Below, one piece after another: positions 1-8,186 of a stretch of DNA of 52,853 nt (positions are counted from its first letter, which is position 1; every line of letters starts with the position of its first letter). The notes under the pieces were generated by a model that ran no database searches, had not been told where the DNA came from, and was given only the letters and a program-made list of their open reading frames with translations. A program made the position numbers and the translations under genes. The DNA is from Terriglobus sp. RCC_193 (GTDB lineage Bacteria; Acidobacteriota; Terriglobia; Terriglobales; Acidobacteriaceae). The stretch lies in contig NZ_JBFUPK010000005.1 of assembly GCF_041355105.1 (NCBI RefSeq), positions 1-52,853 on the forward strand. Direction: 5' to 3'.

Positions 1-399
1 ACCCCAACAGATAGACGATTTTACAGCCACCAAAACCGTAACCCCAATCAAAAGACGATTTTAGAAAAACAGGGGGGAGGGGGGTACCCGGAGCGTTGTA
101 GAGCGCTGCGAGGAATGCAGGCCCTTCAACTCCGCTTCGCTTCGTTCAGGATGACGGTCTACGACCGTATGAGCTTCGCTGGAATGGTCTTGGGCTGTAT
201 GAGCTTCGCCTTCGCGAAGCTGGTTCTGGCTTGTGGCTGGAAGGGTTCAGCTTGTCGGTCGGTGAAGCGTCTCCGGATCTTCGCTCGGAGCGACGGGCGT
301 TTGCTCTATGCGTAATACTTTCGCTGTTGATGGCAATTTTGGCTGCGTGCAACCCTTCGGTATGGCACGTCTCTCAAAGTGGAGGAGTCTGAATTTCTT
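1..399. repeat. Repeat-rich gene-free spacer
   Basis: No convincing gene lies here. Positions 1-23 and 39-62 are imperfect direct copies sharing the block ACCCCAA followed by GACGATTTTA. A purine run of two G6 blocks separated by one A lies at about 72-84. Positions 118-250 hold short TTCGCTTCGTTCAGGATGAC-type and GAGCTTCGCnTTnGCGAAGCTGG-type segments, which recur in altered form at 1138-1250. The short reading frames across it follow the repeats and have no ribosome-binding site. Confidence 0.55.
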
Positions 400-1044
400 A
401 TGAGTTTGCGATCGTTTGTCTTTCTTTCCGTTTTTGTTCTGGGTGGGGTTGCGACAGCAGCCGCGCAGGATACTGCGCAGAAGCCCTCCGAGTTAGTGCA
501 GCCAGCGCTGGACAAAGTGGCGCAGGCGGGCAGCAATGTGGACCTGAACAAGTGGAAGGGTGGCAATGGGCTGCGTAGCGAAGTGGACGCGAACCTGGCG
601 TCGGTCCAGAAGGATTTGCAGAACACGCTGCCTTCGATCCTCGTGGATTCCGACAAGGCGCCTGAATCAGTGCCTGCGAGCCTTCGTATTCTGCTGAACC
701 TGGACGCGCTGTACAACGTGCTGCTGCGCATTGAGATTGCAGGTAAGGCAAACGCTCCTCGTGATCAGGCGGACGCTCTGGAGGGCGCGCTGGCGGCATT
801 GGATGGGGCACGTCGCAGTCTGGGTGACCACATTACAGCTTCTGCCGCGGCACAGGAGAAGCATGTGAGCCAGTTGCAGGCGACTATTCAGCAACAGACA
901 ACGCAGATTGCTGCGGCGCAGCAGGCTGCTGCGGCCGCGGCGGCTGCTGCACCTGCGAAGACGACTCCTAAAAAGAAGACGGTGAAGAAAAAGCCTGCCG
1001 CGACGGCTCCCGCAGCGGCTCCTGCGCCCGCGCCTCCGAAGTAG
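400..1044 (+). CDS. Secreted protein with Lys/Ala/Pro-rich C-terminal tail, function unknown
   Basis: The predicted protein is 214 residues. The ATG at 400 is chosen because GGAGGAG lies 12 bases upstream; a GTG at 379 would add seven residues and lacks this site. Residues 1-23 form a signal peptide ending in AAAQ, so export is likely. The middle (about 30-150) is mostly helical and polar. Residues about 155-180 are Gln/Ala-rich and coiled-coil-like. The last 30 residues are a Lys-rich then Ala/Pro-rich tail, suggesting contact with a polyanion or the cell wall. I do not recognise the family. It stands alone, flanked on both sides by related intergenic repeats, with GGC-TAAA-GCC hairpins just after the stop codon. 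Confidence 0.75.
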   Translation: MSLRSFVFLSVFVLGGVATAAAQDTAQKPSELVQPALDKVAQAGSNVDLNKWKGGNGLRSEVDANLASVQKDLQNTLPSILVDSDKAPESVPASLRILLNLDALYNVLLRIEIAGKANAPRDQADALEGALAALDGARRSLGDHITASAAAQEKHVSQLQATIQQQTTQIAAAQQAAAAAAAAAPAKTTPKKKTVKKKPAATAPAAAPAPAPPK

Positions 1045-1393
1045 ATTCCCTCAGCGGCTAAAGCCGCTTTCCTGGGTGTCGTGGTTACGGCAGGGCTAAA
1101 GCCCTGCCCCTTCAAAGAAGACGACCTTCGGTCGTTTGAGCTTCGCTTTTGCGAAGCTGGTTTGGTTTTTGTGCTTGGAAGCTTCCCGAGAATATTGGCA
1201 GGATGAGAGGTTGTCGGGATTCTTCGCTGCGCTCAGAATGACGGCCTTTGGACGTTGGATCGTGCTTTCGACTTTGGATTGCGCTTTCGACTTTGGATCG
1301 CACTTCGGACGCTGGACGTTGGATCGTACTTTGGACCGCGCTTTGTGCGATGCCCCAGGTTAGCTGCGCGAACCTGGGGCAGCCGTCTCCCAT
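1045..1393. repeat. Interspersed hairpins and degenerate tandem repeats
   Basis: Gene-free. It contains AGCGGC-TAAA-GCCGCT at 1053-1068 and GGCAGGGC-TAAA-GCCCTGCC at 1089-1108, two hairpins of the same design with different stems. Next comes a GAGCTTCGC..GCGAAGCTGG unit (1138-1160) that resembles the one at about 200-223. Positions 1245-1345 hold degenerate units of about 20 bases of the type CTTTCGACTTTGGATCG. A perfect 10-bp inverted repeat GCCCCAGGTT/AACCTGGGGC lies at 1352-1380. Open frames in this stretch are by-products of the repeats. Confidence 0.6.
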
Positions 1394-1432
1394 AAAACAA
1401 AGGAGGCATCCCGTTTTGGGATGCCTCCTTTG
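1394..1432 (-). terminator. Rho-independent terminator of trxB
   Basis: A perfect 15-bp stem (1398-1412 with 1418-1432) with a 5-base loop is followed on the minus strand by TTTTATG. It lies 46 bases beyond the trxB stop codon. Confidence 0.85.
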
Positions 1433-1477
1433 TTGCTTGTTGATCTGATGCGAGACAGGCAGTTTAGCGAATGCTGA

Positions 1478-2452
1478 TTAGCGACCGTGTTCTTCGAGGT
1501 ATTTTTCTACTTCGAGGGCTGCCATGCAGCCGGTGCCCGCGGCCGTGATGGCCTGACGGTAGCGACGGTCCTGCACGTCGCCTGCGGCGAAGACGCCGGG
1601 GAGGACCTTGCCGTTGTGCGTGGTGAAGACGTTGTCCTTGCTCTTGATGTAGCCGTCCTCGTCGAGGTCCATCTGGCCTTCAAAGAACCTGGCGTTCGGG
1701 ATGTGACCGATGCCGAGGAAGAAGCCGCTGAGCGCGATGTCCTTCACCTCGCCGGTGATGGTGTTGCGCACGCGGATGCCGCTGACTTCCTTCTCCTCGA
1801 CACCGAGGACCTCTTCCACGACCGTGTTTGGCAGGAACTCAATCTGGGGATGGGCCATGGCGCGTTCCAGCATGATCTTGCTGGCGCGGAAGGTGGAGGA
1901 ACGATGGATGAGGTAGACCTTCGTGGCGAAGCGTGTCAGGAACATCGCTTCTTCCATGGCCGAGTCGCCACCGCCGATGACACAGATGTCCTTGCCGGAG
2001 AAGAAGAAGCCGTCGCAGGTGGCGCAGGAGGAGACGCCGTGGCCGATCAGTGCCTGTTCGCTGGGCAGTCCTAACCAACGTGCCGATGCGCCGGACGCTA
2101 CGATGAGTGTGCGCGTGTGCACGATGCGGTTGCCACCGAAGTTGAGCTCGATGGGGGTCTTTGAGAGATCTGCGGAGTGGAGGTGGCCCATCTCAATTTC
2201 CGCACCGAACTTCTGTGCCTGTTTGCGGATGTTCTCCACGAGTTCAGGACCCTGCACGCCGTCAGGCCAGCCGGGAAAGTTCTCCACCAACGTGGTGATG
2301 GAGAGTTGGCCACCGGGTTCGTGGCCTTCAATAACAAGCGGCTTCAGGTTGGCGCGAGCCGTGTAAATGGCAGCGGTAAGGCCGCTGACGCCGGAGCCGA
2401 GGATAACAACGTCGCGTGTGGCGGTGGAAGGCGTAGAGGATGTGTTCGACAT
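1478..2452 (-). CDS. trxB: Thioredoxin reductase (NADPH)
   Basis: The predicted protein is 324 residues, the usual size for bacterial low-molecular-weight TrxR. It transfers electrons from NADPH through FAD and a redox disulfide to thioredoxin in the cytoplasm. The N-terminal FAD-binding motif GSGVSGLTAA is near residues 18-27, the CATC redox pair lies in the middle, the NADPH motif GGGDSAMEEA follows it, and the closing FAD motif GVFAAGDVQD is near the C-terminus. I chose the ATG at 2452 because the 49 residues upstream in the same frame have no family similarity. It is a single-gene unit with its own strong terminator, divergent from the small membrane protein gene at 2588. The family assignment is secure; the exact start is slightly less so. 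Confidence 0.95.
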   Translation of the reverse strand: MSNTSSTPSTATRDVVILGSGVSGLTAAIYTARANLKPLVIEGHEPGGQLSITTLVENFPGWPDGVQGPELVENIRKQAQKFGAEIEMGHLHSADLSKTPIELNFGGNRIVHTRTLIVASGASARWLGLPSEQALIGHGVSSCATCDGFFFSGKDICVIGGGDSAMEEAMFLTRFATKVYLIHRSSTFRASKIMLERAMAHPQIEFLPNTVVEEVLGVEEKEVSGIRVRNTITGEVKDIALSGFFLGIGHIPNARFFEGQMDLDEDGYIKSKDNVFTTHNGKVLPGVFAAGDVQDRRYRQAITAAGTGCMAALEVEKYLEEHGR

Positions 2453-2587
2453 GAGGTCCGATCTGCTGTCTCTCTTGCGCTGACCTGTACGAAGTAGCGC
2501 AACAGCCATCATTCTAAATGCGCGAACACCATGAAAGGATTCAAATGGGCCACCCGCCCGGACAGGGACGGCGTCCCACGGAGTGAT

Positions 2588-3016
2588 ATGAAAAAGCACA
2601 CGAAGAACCTACCGGCACCGAACCGTGACATTTTGAAGGGCGCACTGGCTGGACTGATTGGCGGGCTGGTTGCCACTGCCGCCAGAACCGTTGCGGAAAG
2701 AGTGTATCCTCCGCACCCGGAACTGGCACGGCAGGAGAGCAAAGCAACGAAGCTGATGCCGTGGGTGCTGGGCGCTGCGGCAGGTGCCGCGTATGGCGCG
2801 CTGGCAGAGCTTTATCCGCAGGTTACGGACAGGCACGGAGCCAACTTTGGCATGACGATGATGGCCGTGACACACGAGGGTGTTTTACCGGCGCTGGGGT
2901 TAGCGGAACGCCACGCACAGCAGGAAGGGCGTGAGCAGCGCAGCGAGATGGTGACCCACGTGGTGTATGGCGTGGTGTGCGAAACGGTGCGGGTGGTGGC
3001 GCGACGCGCTCTTTGA
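2588..3016 (+). CDS. Small membrane-associated protein, DUF1440-like
   Basis: The predicted protein is 142 residues from the ATG at 2588, which has GGAG four bases upstream; an in-frame ATG at 2531 would add 19 residues with no ribosome-binding site. A glycine/alanine-rich hydrophobic segment (about 17-33, KGALAGLIGGLVATAA) and a second (about 60-75, VLGAAAGAAYGALAEL) look like membrane helices. A weaker third hydrophobic stretch follows, and the C-terminus is basic. The arrangement resembles the DUF1440/YagU-type inner membrane proteins, but this is from memory of the pattern and no function is known. It shares the bidirectional terminator at 3118-3167 with the convergent NIPSNAP gene. Confidence 0.65.
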   Translation: MKKHTKNLPAPNRDILKGALAGLIGGLVATAARTVAERVYPPHPELARQESKATKLMPWVLGAAAGAAYGALAELYPQVTDRHGANFGMTMMAVTHEGVLPALGLAERHAQQEGREQRSEMVTHVVYGVVCETVRVVARRAL

Positions 3017-3117
3017 GCGATTGACAAGCGTCGGGTTCAATACACATGCGCGAAGGTCGATGCAGGCAAAGTCTGTCACGTTGCCGAGTGCGAAGAGCGC
3101 TGCTTGCTGGTAGATCA

Positions 3118-3167
3118 AAATGCCCTCTTCTCTCGTCGGTAAAAAGACTGGGAGAAGAGGGCGGTTT
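3118..3167. terminator. Bidirectional terminator
   Basis: A perfect 11-bp stem GCCCTCTTCTC/GAGAAGAGGGC (3122-3132 with 3152-3162) is followed by GGTTTTGTTT on the plus strand and by ATTTTGATC on the minus strand. It sits between convergent genes and can serve both. Confidence 0.8.
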
Positions 3168-3184
3168 TGTTTCGTTATGAGCTA

Positions 3185-3970
3185 CTAAATCTGCGAGTAG
3201 GCCGTGGGCGTCAGCACCAGGTTGTCTACGTGCGTGACGATGGGTTCGCCGGCGTAGCGTGGGTTGCTGGAGAGTTTCTTCCAGTCCGGATGGCTGGTGA
3301 AGTTCTTCCAGTTCTGGTCCATGGCCGCGAGGTCCTTGTGCGCCAGCATGTAGGTGAGGCTGGGGAGATCGGGGCCGATGAGGTTGTCCGAGTAGAAGAC
3401 ACCACGTGCGCCCGCTTCCTCAAAGATGCGGAACTCGCCCTGGTGGAACATTTCAACCTTGCGTTCATGCGCGGCGAAGGTGGGGCTGATGTAGGTGCGG
3501 AGCTGCAGGATGCGCGGCTCCTTGGCCGGGACCACGAGCTGCGGGAAACCTTCAAACCCAATCGACAGGCGGCTGGTGACGCTGATGAAGGGCGACTGCG
3601 TGGCTGGCGTAGCCCAGAACGGAGCAGCGGCAGAGACGAACGCCGGGTCTTTCGCGAGCAGGAGATCGAGCTTTGCCAGCTTCTCAAGATCGTTACCGGG
3701 GATCAGAACGTAGACCTGCGGTGTGGCGTCGCCATAGCTGAGATTGAAGACTCCGACGGGACCGAGGCCAAGACGCTGCAATGCGGGCAGAAGTGCATCC
3801 GAGAGGTACGTGCTGAGGAGCTTGCCGGAGGGGCCAGACTGCATCCTGTAAGTCCGGGTCAGAAAATAACTGCGGGGCTTGCTTGTCTGTGCAACCGATG
3901 TTCTGGCGTTCGCCATGCCTGCGGCGGCTGCCAGAGCAGCGCCTCCCTTTAACCAGTCGCGCCGGTTCAT
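3185..3970 (-). CDS. Tat-exported NIPSNAP-family protein
   Basis: The predicted protein is 261 residues. The N-terminus MNRRDWLKGG plus an Ala-rich hydrophobic stretch to about residue 28 is a twin-arginine signal, so the protein is probably exported folded. Two ferredoxin-like NIPSNAP repeats follow: one from about residue 33 (YFLTRTYRMQSG) and one from about 150, which carries the typical ILQLRTYISP start, a central HxGEFRIFEEAG-like stretch and a late HPDWKKL segment. NIPSNAP proteins form dimeric alpha/beta barrels; the biochemical role of the bacterial exported form is unknown. AAGGA lies 8 bases before the ATG. It is a single gene, convergent with the membrane protein upstream in the window. 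Confidence 0.85.
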   Translation of the reverse strand: MNRRDWLKGGAALAAAAGMANARTSVAQTSKPRSYFLTRTYRMQSGPSGKLLSTYLSDALLPALQRLGLGPVGVFNLSYGDATPQVYVLIPGNDLEKLAKLDLLLAKDPAFVSAAAPFWATPATQSPFISVTSRLSIGFEGFPQLVVPAKEPRILQLRTYISPTFAAHERKVEMFHQGEFRIFEEAGARGVFYSDNLIGPDLPSLTYMLAHKDLAAMDQNWKNFTSHPDWKKLSSNPRYAGEPIVTHVDNLVLTPTAYSQI

Positions 3971-4083
3971 ATTTGTTTCCTTCTTGGATGAAATGGAATG
4001 TGCGGAGCAAGTGTACTCGTACGAGGCATGGATTCGCGAGTAGTTTCACACGCATGACACCTCCTGGCGCAGGGCGCTCCATT

Positions 4084-5013
4084 ATGCTGGATGTCATGCG
4101 TAAGTTCCTTGCCATAGCCGCCCTTATTGCAGTTCTTTTGCCTTCTGCCGCACATGCCTGGTGGGAGAAAGGGCATCGCCTGGTGGCGCAGATTGCATGG
4201 GACCACCTGACGCCCGTGGCGCGGAAGAATGTGCAGTTTCTGCTGGGTAAGGAATCGCTTTCGGATGTTGCTTCCTGGCCGGATGTGTATCGCCCCAGCG
4301 TGACGCAGACCGGCAACTGGCACTTTACGGATATTCCGGGAGATACGGATAAGTATGATCGCGATCGCGACTGCCCCTTGCAGCCGGGTGTGAAAAAGGG
4401 CAGTTACAACGACAAGGTGCGCGACTGCGCCACGGACCGCATTCCGTTTTTTGAAAAGATCGTTGCAGATACAACGGCCGATCCTTCAGAGCGCGCTACC
4501 GCGTTGAAATTTCTGGTTCACTTCGTAGGCGATATTCATCAGCCATTTCATGCGTCGGGTGTGGAGAAGGGTGGCAATGGCATTATCGTCACCGCTTTTG
4601 GCCAGCCGACATGCAGCAGCTATGCCACCGCATCGAAGTGCAACCTGCACGCCATCTGGGATGGGTTCCTGATCGACCGGCGCAAGCTGAGCGATAAGCA
4701 GTATCTGAAGATGCTGGAAGGTGATATCAAAGCGCACTCCGTTGAGGCGGGACCGATTGATGCCGTGGCGTGGACGGAGCAGTCGAAGATTGTGTCTGAC
4801 GCAGGCATGGTGCAGAGCGGTGCCGATATCGATGAAGCGTATTACCAGAAATTCATCCCAACGATTGATCGCCAGTTGGAGTTGGGCGGACTTCGGTTGG
4901 CAGCAGTTTTGAATGCGGCCTTCACGCAGCCGCCACACACCTTTGTTCCAGTGGATGCAGAAAAGGCGGAGGCGCAACGCGAAAGCGCATCGCAAAAGCC
5001 TGCGAGTAAGTAA
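4084..5013 (+). CDS. Secreted S1/P1-type zinc nuclease
   Basis: The predicted protein is 309 residues with a signal peptide ending AHA, so the mature chain starts at Trp26. S1/P1 nucleases cut single-stranded DNA and RNA with a three-zinc centre. All nine expected zinc ligands can be placed with family spacing: Trp26, His31, Asp67, His80, His146, Asp150, His156 (in VHFVGDIHQPFH), His189 and Asp193 (in NLHAIWDG). An extra loop between the last two clusters carries two cysteines (about 177 and 186) that could form a disulfide. The ATG at 4084 has AGGG nine bases upstream; an ATG at 4096 would give an equally good signal peptide. Its likely role is nucleotide scavenging outside the cytoplasm. 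Confidence 0.9.
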   Translation: MLDVMRKFLAIAALIAVLLPSAAHAWWEKGHRLVAQIAWDHLTPVARKNVQFLLGKESLSDVASWPDVYRPSVTQTGNWHFTDIPGDTDKYDRDRDCPLQPGVKKGSYNDKVRDCATDRIPFFEKIVADTTADPSERATALKFLVHFVGDIHQPFHASGVEKGGNGIIVTAFGQPTCSSYATASKCNLHAIWDGFLIDRRKLSDKQYLKMLEGDIKAHSVEAGPIDAVAWTEQSKIVSDAGMVQSGADIDEAYYQKFIPTIDRQLELGGLRLAAVLNAAFTQPPHTFVPVDAEKAEAQRESASQKPASK

Positions 5014-5038
5014 GTTACGACTTATCGAAAATGCAATG

Positions 5039-5069
5039 AAGAGGGTCGCCAGATGGCGACCCTCTTTTT
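5039..5069 (+). terminator. Terminator of the S1/P1 nuclease gene
   Basis: A perfect 12-bp stem AAGAGGGTCGCC/GGCGACCCTCTT with loop AGAT is followed by a T5 run. It starts 26 bases after the nuclease stop codon. There is no T-run on the opposite strand. Confidence 0.85.
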
Positions 5070-5089
5070 ACTTTCCACTTAGCGGGAAA

Positions 5090-5491
5090 CTAGTTTGCTG
5101 CAGGAGAAGGCGCTGAGGCCGTGGTTCCCTTTGCCGCACTGAAGCTACCGCTGACACCGAACGGATCTACATCCATGGTGCCGGTCAACGCGCCTTTATC
5201 CAGCTTGCCGTGATAGGTGATGGTGTAGTCGTCACCATTGTATTTGCCGTTGTGCTGGAAAATAACGTCACCACCTTTGACCGAACCGGTGGTGGGCCAC
5301 TTGGCTCCCTGCACGTCGCAGCTTCCCGTGAGGCTGGCGTCATCCGCCTGAGTAAAGGTGCAGTGTTCCACCACCTGAACACCTGCGACTTCACCGCCGA
5401 TGTCCCATACACCTGCAACGTTTGCCGGAGCTGTCGTCTGCGCCAGGAGGGGTGCTGCCACTGCGAATGCTGCGATCCATAGTTTCTTCAT
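5090..5491 (-). CDS. Small secreted beta-rich protein, paralogue A, function unknown
   Basis: The predicted protein is 133 residues with a clear signal peptide (MKKLWIAAFAVAAPLLAQ). The ATG at 5491 has GGAGG nine bases upstream. After cleavage the chain is dominated by alternating polar/hydrophobic segments typical of beta strands. It has two cysteines, in EHCTFTQ and GSCDVQG, that probably form a disulfide, and a Thr/Ser/Ala/Pro tail. It aligns over almost its whole length with the next gene (GVWDIGGEVAGVQVVEHC against GTWTTQTEVQGIAVNETC, and the G(K/R)LD..(A/S)(L/I)TG(T/S)(M/I)D block), so the two arose by tandem duplication. I do not recognise a named family; a lipocalin-like or small barrel fold is possible. 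Confidence 0.75.
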   Translation of the reverse strand: MKKLWIAAFAVAAPLLAQTTAPANVAGVWDIGGEVAGVQVVEHCTFTQADDASLTGSCDVQGAKWPTTGSVKGGDVIFQHNGKYNGDDYTITYHGKLDKGALTGTMDVDPFGVSGSFSAAKGTTASAPSPAAN

Positions 5492-5530
5492 GTATCTGTC
5501 CTCCACCAAAGGGGTGTTGCCGTACTGAGA

Positions 5531-5908
5531 TTACTTACTGATCTTTTTCATGGCAAAGGCTCCACCCGCATTGATCGGCTGCATATCAATGGAGCCAGTG
5601 ATCGAAGCGGGTGAATCCAACCTGCCGTAGAAGGATACCGTCATGTCCTCTCCCTGGTACGCAGCAGGATGTGAAAAGGTTACATTTCCGCTGTTGGCTT
5701 TTCCCGTAACGGCAAACTTTCCACCGGGTGTATCGCAGGTGCCGCTCACCACACCATCTGCAGCCTGCTTCAACATACAGGTTTCATTCACGGCAATTCC
5801 CTGCACCTCAGTCTGGGTGGTCCATGTTCCCGTGATATCTGAAGGAGATTGCGCGTGAATCATGGAAGCAAGAAACAAACATGCACAGCTGGAAATGGGC
5901 AGTTTCAC
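5531..5908 (-). CDS. Small secreted beta-rich protein, paralogue B, function unknown
   Basis: The predicted protein is 125 residues from a GTG start at 5908, chosen because GGAG lies six bases upstream and the first 20 residues (starting MKLPISSCACLF) then make a signal peptide ending in HAQ; the longer open frame to 6058 has no such support. The mature part aligns with paralogue A, including both cysteines (NETCMLK and GTCDTPG) and the terminal GSIDM/GTMDV strand, but it lacks the Ser/Ala/Pro tail. It lies 39 bases upstream of paralogue A in the same direction with no terminator between, so the two are probably cotranscribed. Confidence 0.75.
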   Translation of the reverse strand: MKLPISSCACLFLASMIHAQSPSDITGTWTTQTEVQGIAVNETCMLKQAADGVVSGTCDTPGGKFAVTGKANSGNVTFSHPAAYQGEDMTVSFYGRLDSPASITGSIDMQPINAGGAFAMKKISK

Positions 5909-6013
5909 AAATATCTCCGCGGAAGTTTTTTGGTTAACTCCCACTGTAGAACCTGTTTTGATTTTTGTCTGATACAAAACGTTCGGACACTCCAGGCTTT
6001 TTTTGCCAGATAG

Positions 6014-7474
6014 ATGTTTACAGCGTATGCCGGTAAGATGGGGCCATTCGCAATGCACACCCTTTCAGGCCGACGAGAACATCGACCGTTGCTATGGCGC
6101 AAAGGAGAAAGCACTTCTCTGCACGCTGTGAGAATCATCGTGGCCACCGCTGTGATGCTGGTGGCATTTCCGGTGCTTCTGGGTTGGGTGCTGCCGGATA
6201 CAGCACAATTTGTACCGTCGGGATGGATGGCCATGAAGGCCAATACCGCGCTGCTGATCCTGATGAGTCTGGCGAGTTTTCTCTGCACCGAACGGGACCG
6301 TTCGCGATGGATGAAGAGGTTTGGGTTTGTAGCAGGTGTAGCCGTATTTGTATTAGCCGGTGCTACGGCGCTTCAATTTACGGACGTTTACCTTTTCCCG
6401 GTAAATACCTTCCCGATAAATACGATGCTGGCACAGGATCCGTATGGGACGATTCCAGGGCAGCCGTCGCTGCAGGCAAGCATTGGATTCCTGCTGATGG
6501 GGGTGGCCCTGTGTGCATTGAGCGGACAGGCGCACCGCACGCTGCGAGTTGCGGATGTCATGGCTATGCTGCTGATCCTGTTTCTCCTGAGCTTCGTGGG
6601 AAGTATTTTCTTCGCGCGCGAAGGTTCACCCGGATGGTCTCTTAAAAACCAAATCGCACCGGGGACCTTTGTCTGCCTCTGCCTGCTGACCCTTCTTGTG
6701 GCGTTGCGAAGAACTGAGCCTGGCGGTATCTTTCATATCTTTCGCGAGCGCGGTATCGGTGGAAAGACCGCGAGGCTGGCGGGCCCTGCAGCACTGGCGT
6801 TTCCTTTTGTTTTGTCAGGGTTGCGCGAGGTGATGATTCGTTTTCACCTGCTTGCCGCGAACTATGCCGTCGCCTTTGCTCCTGCTGTGACAGCCGTGCT
6901 GGCGCTGCTCTTTGTCCTGCTGCTGGCCAGGCGAAGCCGCGATCTGGAAACTGCATTACACGACCTTTCCCTGCGCGACGAACTGACCGGTGTGTACAAC
7001 CGGCGAGGGTTTCATCTGCTGGCCGAACAGGCGTTTCGCGAAGCCTTGCGCGCGAGTTCCGGCTTCTCCGTCATCTTTCTGGATGTGGACGACCTGAAGG
7101 TAATCAACGATACCGCAGGACATGACGATGGGTCGCGACTGCTGCAGCGCATGGCGAAAGAACTGCACCATGCCTTTCGCTTAACGGACATTGTGGGACG
7201 AATTGGCGGGGACGAATTTCTGGTTGCAGCGAAGGCAACACAGAATGAGATATTACATGCCATCCAGAGATTGCATGATGCCACTGCCGTCGCTTCAGAC
7301 GACGAGTTTCCACTGCGTTTCAGCTACGGAATTGCTTCGCTGGAAACAACCAGCGATACGCTGACAGACCTGATTCAGCAGGCCGATGCACGCATGTACG
7401 AAACCAAGCGCAGAAGGAAAGGCGAAAGCGGATGGCACTCCAGGATGGAGTCCAGAGAACATCTGCAGCAATAG
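6014..7474 (+). CDS. Membrane diguanylate cyclase (GGDEF)
   Basis: The predicted protein is 486 residues. Seven or eight membrane helices fill about 41-305 (for example 41-60, 75-91, 103-122, 155-173, 180-200, 215-231 and 285-305), followed by a cytoplasmic GGDEF domain from about 318. The active-site motif GGDEF is at 398-402 and the inhibitory-site motif RLTD at 389-392, so the enzyme should make c-di-GMP and be product-inhibited. The substrate-binding DELTGVYNRR and FLDVDDLKVIND stretches are intact. The start is uncertain: ATGs at 6014, 6038 and 6053 are in frame and none has a strong ribosome-binding site. It is convergent with the SPFH gene, with only 9 bases between the stops and no visible terminator. 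Confidence 0.9.
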   Translation: MFTAYAGKMGPFAMHTLSGRREHRPLLWRKGESTSLHAVRIIVATAVMLVAFPVLLGWVLPDTAQFVPSGWMAMKANTALLILMSLASFLCTERDRSRWMKRFGFVAGVAVFVLAGATALQFTDVYLFPVNTFPINTMLAQDPYGTIPGQPSLQASIGFLLMGVALCALSGQAHRTLRVADVMAMLLILFLLSFVGSIFFAREGSPGWSLKNQIAPGTFVCLCLLTLLVALRRTEPGGIFHIFRERGIGGKTARLAGPAALAFPFVLSGLREVMIRFHLLAANYAVAFAPAVTAVLALLFVLLLARRSRDLETALHDLSLRDELTGVYNRRGFHLLAEQAFREALRASSGFSVIFLDVDDLKVINDTAGHDDGSRLLQRMAKELHHAFRLTDIVGRIGGDEFLVAAKATQNEILHAIQRLHDATAVASDDEFPLRFSYGIASLETTSDTLTDLIQQADARMYETKRRRKGESGWHSRMESREHLQQ

Positions 7475-7483
7475 TTCGTTTTG

Positions 7484-8062
7484 TTACCTTTCTGGTTCTA
7501 CGTGCTTCATGACCCAGCCGAGCGAAATGCTGTTGGACACCTCTAACGAGGTCACACGCAGACCGTACTGCGCGGCTCGCGGCTCAATGAGTTCCACGAT
7601 GCGTTCCGCAAAGAGCGAAGGCGAGTTGAGGATGATGTCCGTCTCAAACTCGACCGATGTGGATGGGATGACCTTCTCCAGCGCGACGTAGAGAGCACCA
7701 AATGCATCCGAACTTTGCGTGACGTAAAGCTGTGGGTCGCTGACGCGATATTCGCCGCCGAACGATGCGCGGATAACGCCATCGTTCGCGGTAAGCAGTT
7801 CACGGGCGGAAATCTGGAACGGCTTGGTGCGCATGTCGACCGGCACCAGCGACTGCGATGGCGTGACCCAGTGATAGCCGGGTTCGACAACCTTCACCAC
7901 GGAATCGCCCTTGAGCAGAACACCGCGATTGAACGGCAGCAGTTTGATGCGCGACGGCACAAACGAAAGCTTGCCGAGAATGCGCTGCAGAACCATGCCT
8001 GCCAGCACAATCAGCGCCAGTTCCACCGCTACCCCTGCCAGAACATCAAACGAGTTCGCCAT
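7484..8062 (-). CDS. SPFH/band 7-domain membrane protein
   Basis: The predicted protein is 192 residues. A single N-terminal membrane helix (about 7-27, VLAGVAVELALIVLAGMVLQ) is followed by one SPFH domain (about 45-180) with the typical opening RGVLLKGDSVVKVVEPGYHWVTP, the VDMRTKPFQISARELLTANDGVIR strand pair and the late YGLRVTSLEVSNSI segment. SPFH proteins assemble into membrane microdomain scaffolds. This one lacks the long C-terminal coiled coil of flotillins and is closer in size to slipin-type cores. The ATG at 8062 is chosen because the 61 residues upstream in frame overlap the receptor's terminator and have no similarity. It follows the TonB receptor gene on the same strand but lies beyond that gene's terminator. 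Confidence 0.85.
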   Translation of the reverse strand: MANSFDVLAGVAVELALIVLAGMVLQRILGKLSFVPSRIKLLPFNRGVLLKGDSVVKVVEPGYHWVTPSQSLVPVDMRTKPFQISARELLTANDGVIRASFGGEYRVSDPQLYVTQSSDAFGALYVALEKVIPSTSVEFETDIILNSPSLFAERIVELIEPRAAQYGLRVTSLEVSNSISLGWVMKHVEPER

Positions 8063-8130
8063 AATCTCTGTTAACAGATTAGACGCTCTGCGGGCGGGAG
8101 ATGATTCTGCCTCAGAGGCTGCGGTCCAAG

Positions 8131-8164
8131 AAAAAGTTGGACCCGCCGCGAACGGCGGGTCCAA
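8131..8164 (-). terminator. Terminator of the TonB receptor gene
   Basis: An 11-bp stem TTGGACCCGCC/GGCGGGTCCAA (8137-8147 with 8154-8164), extended by one G-C pair closing a UUCG loop on the minus strand, is followed there by CTTTTTCTT. It starts 23 bases after the stop codon. Confidence 0.85.
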
Positions 8165-8186
8165 TGGCCAGAGGAAAACCAGTTCC

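Noticed and set aside
115-315. Short frames over the repeats at the left edge and at 1112-1448
   Set aside because: They run through repeat units and hairpins and show no protein-like pattern or start signal.
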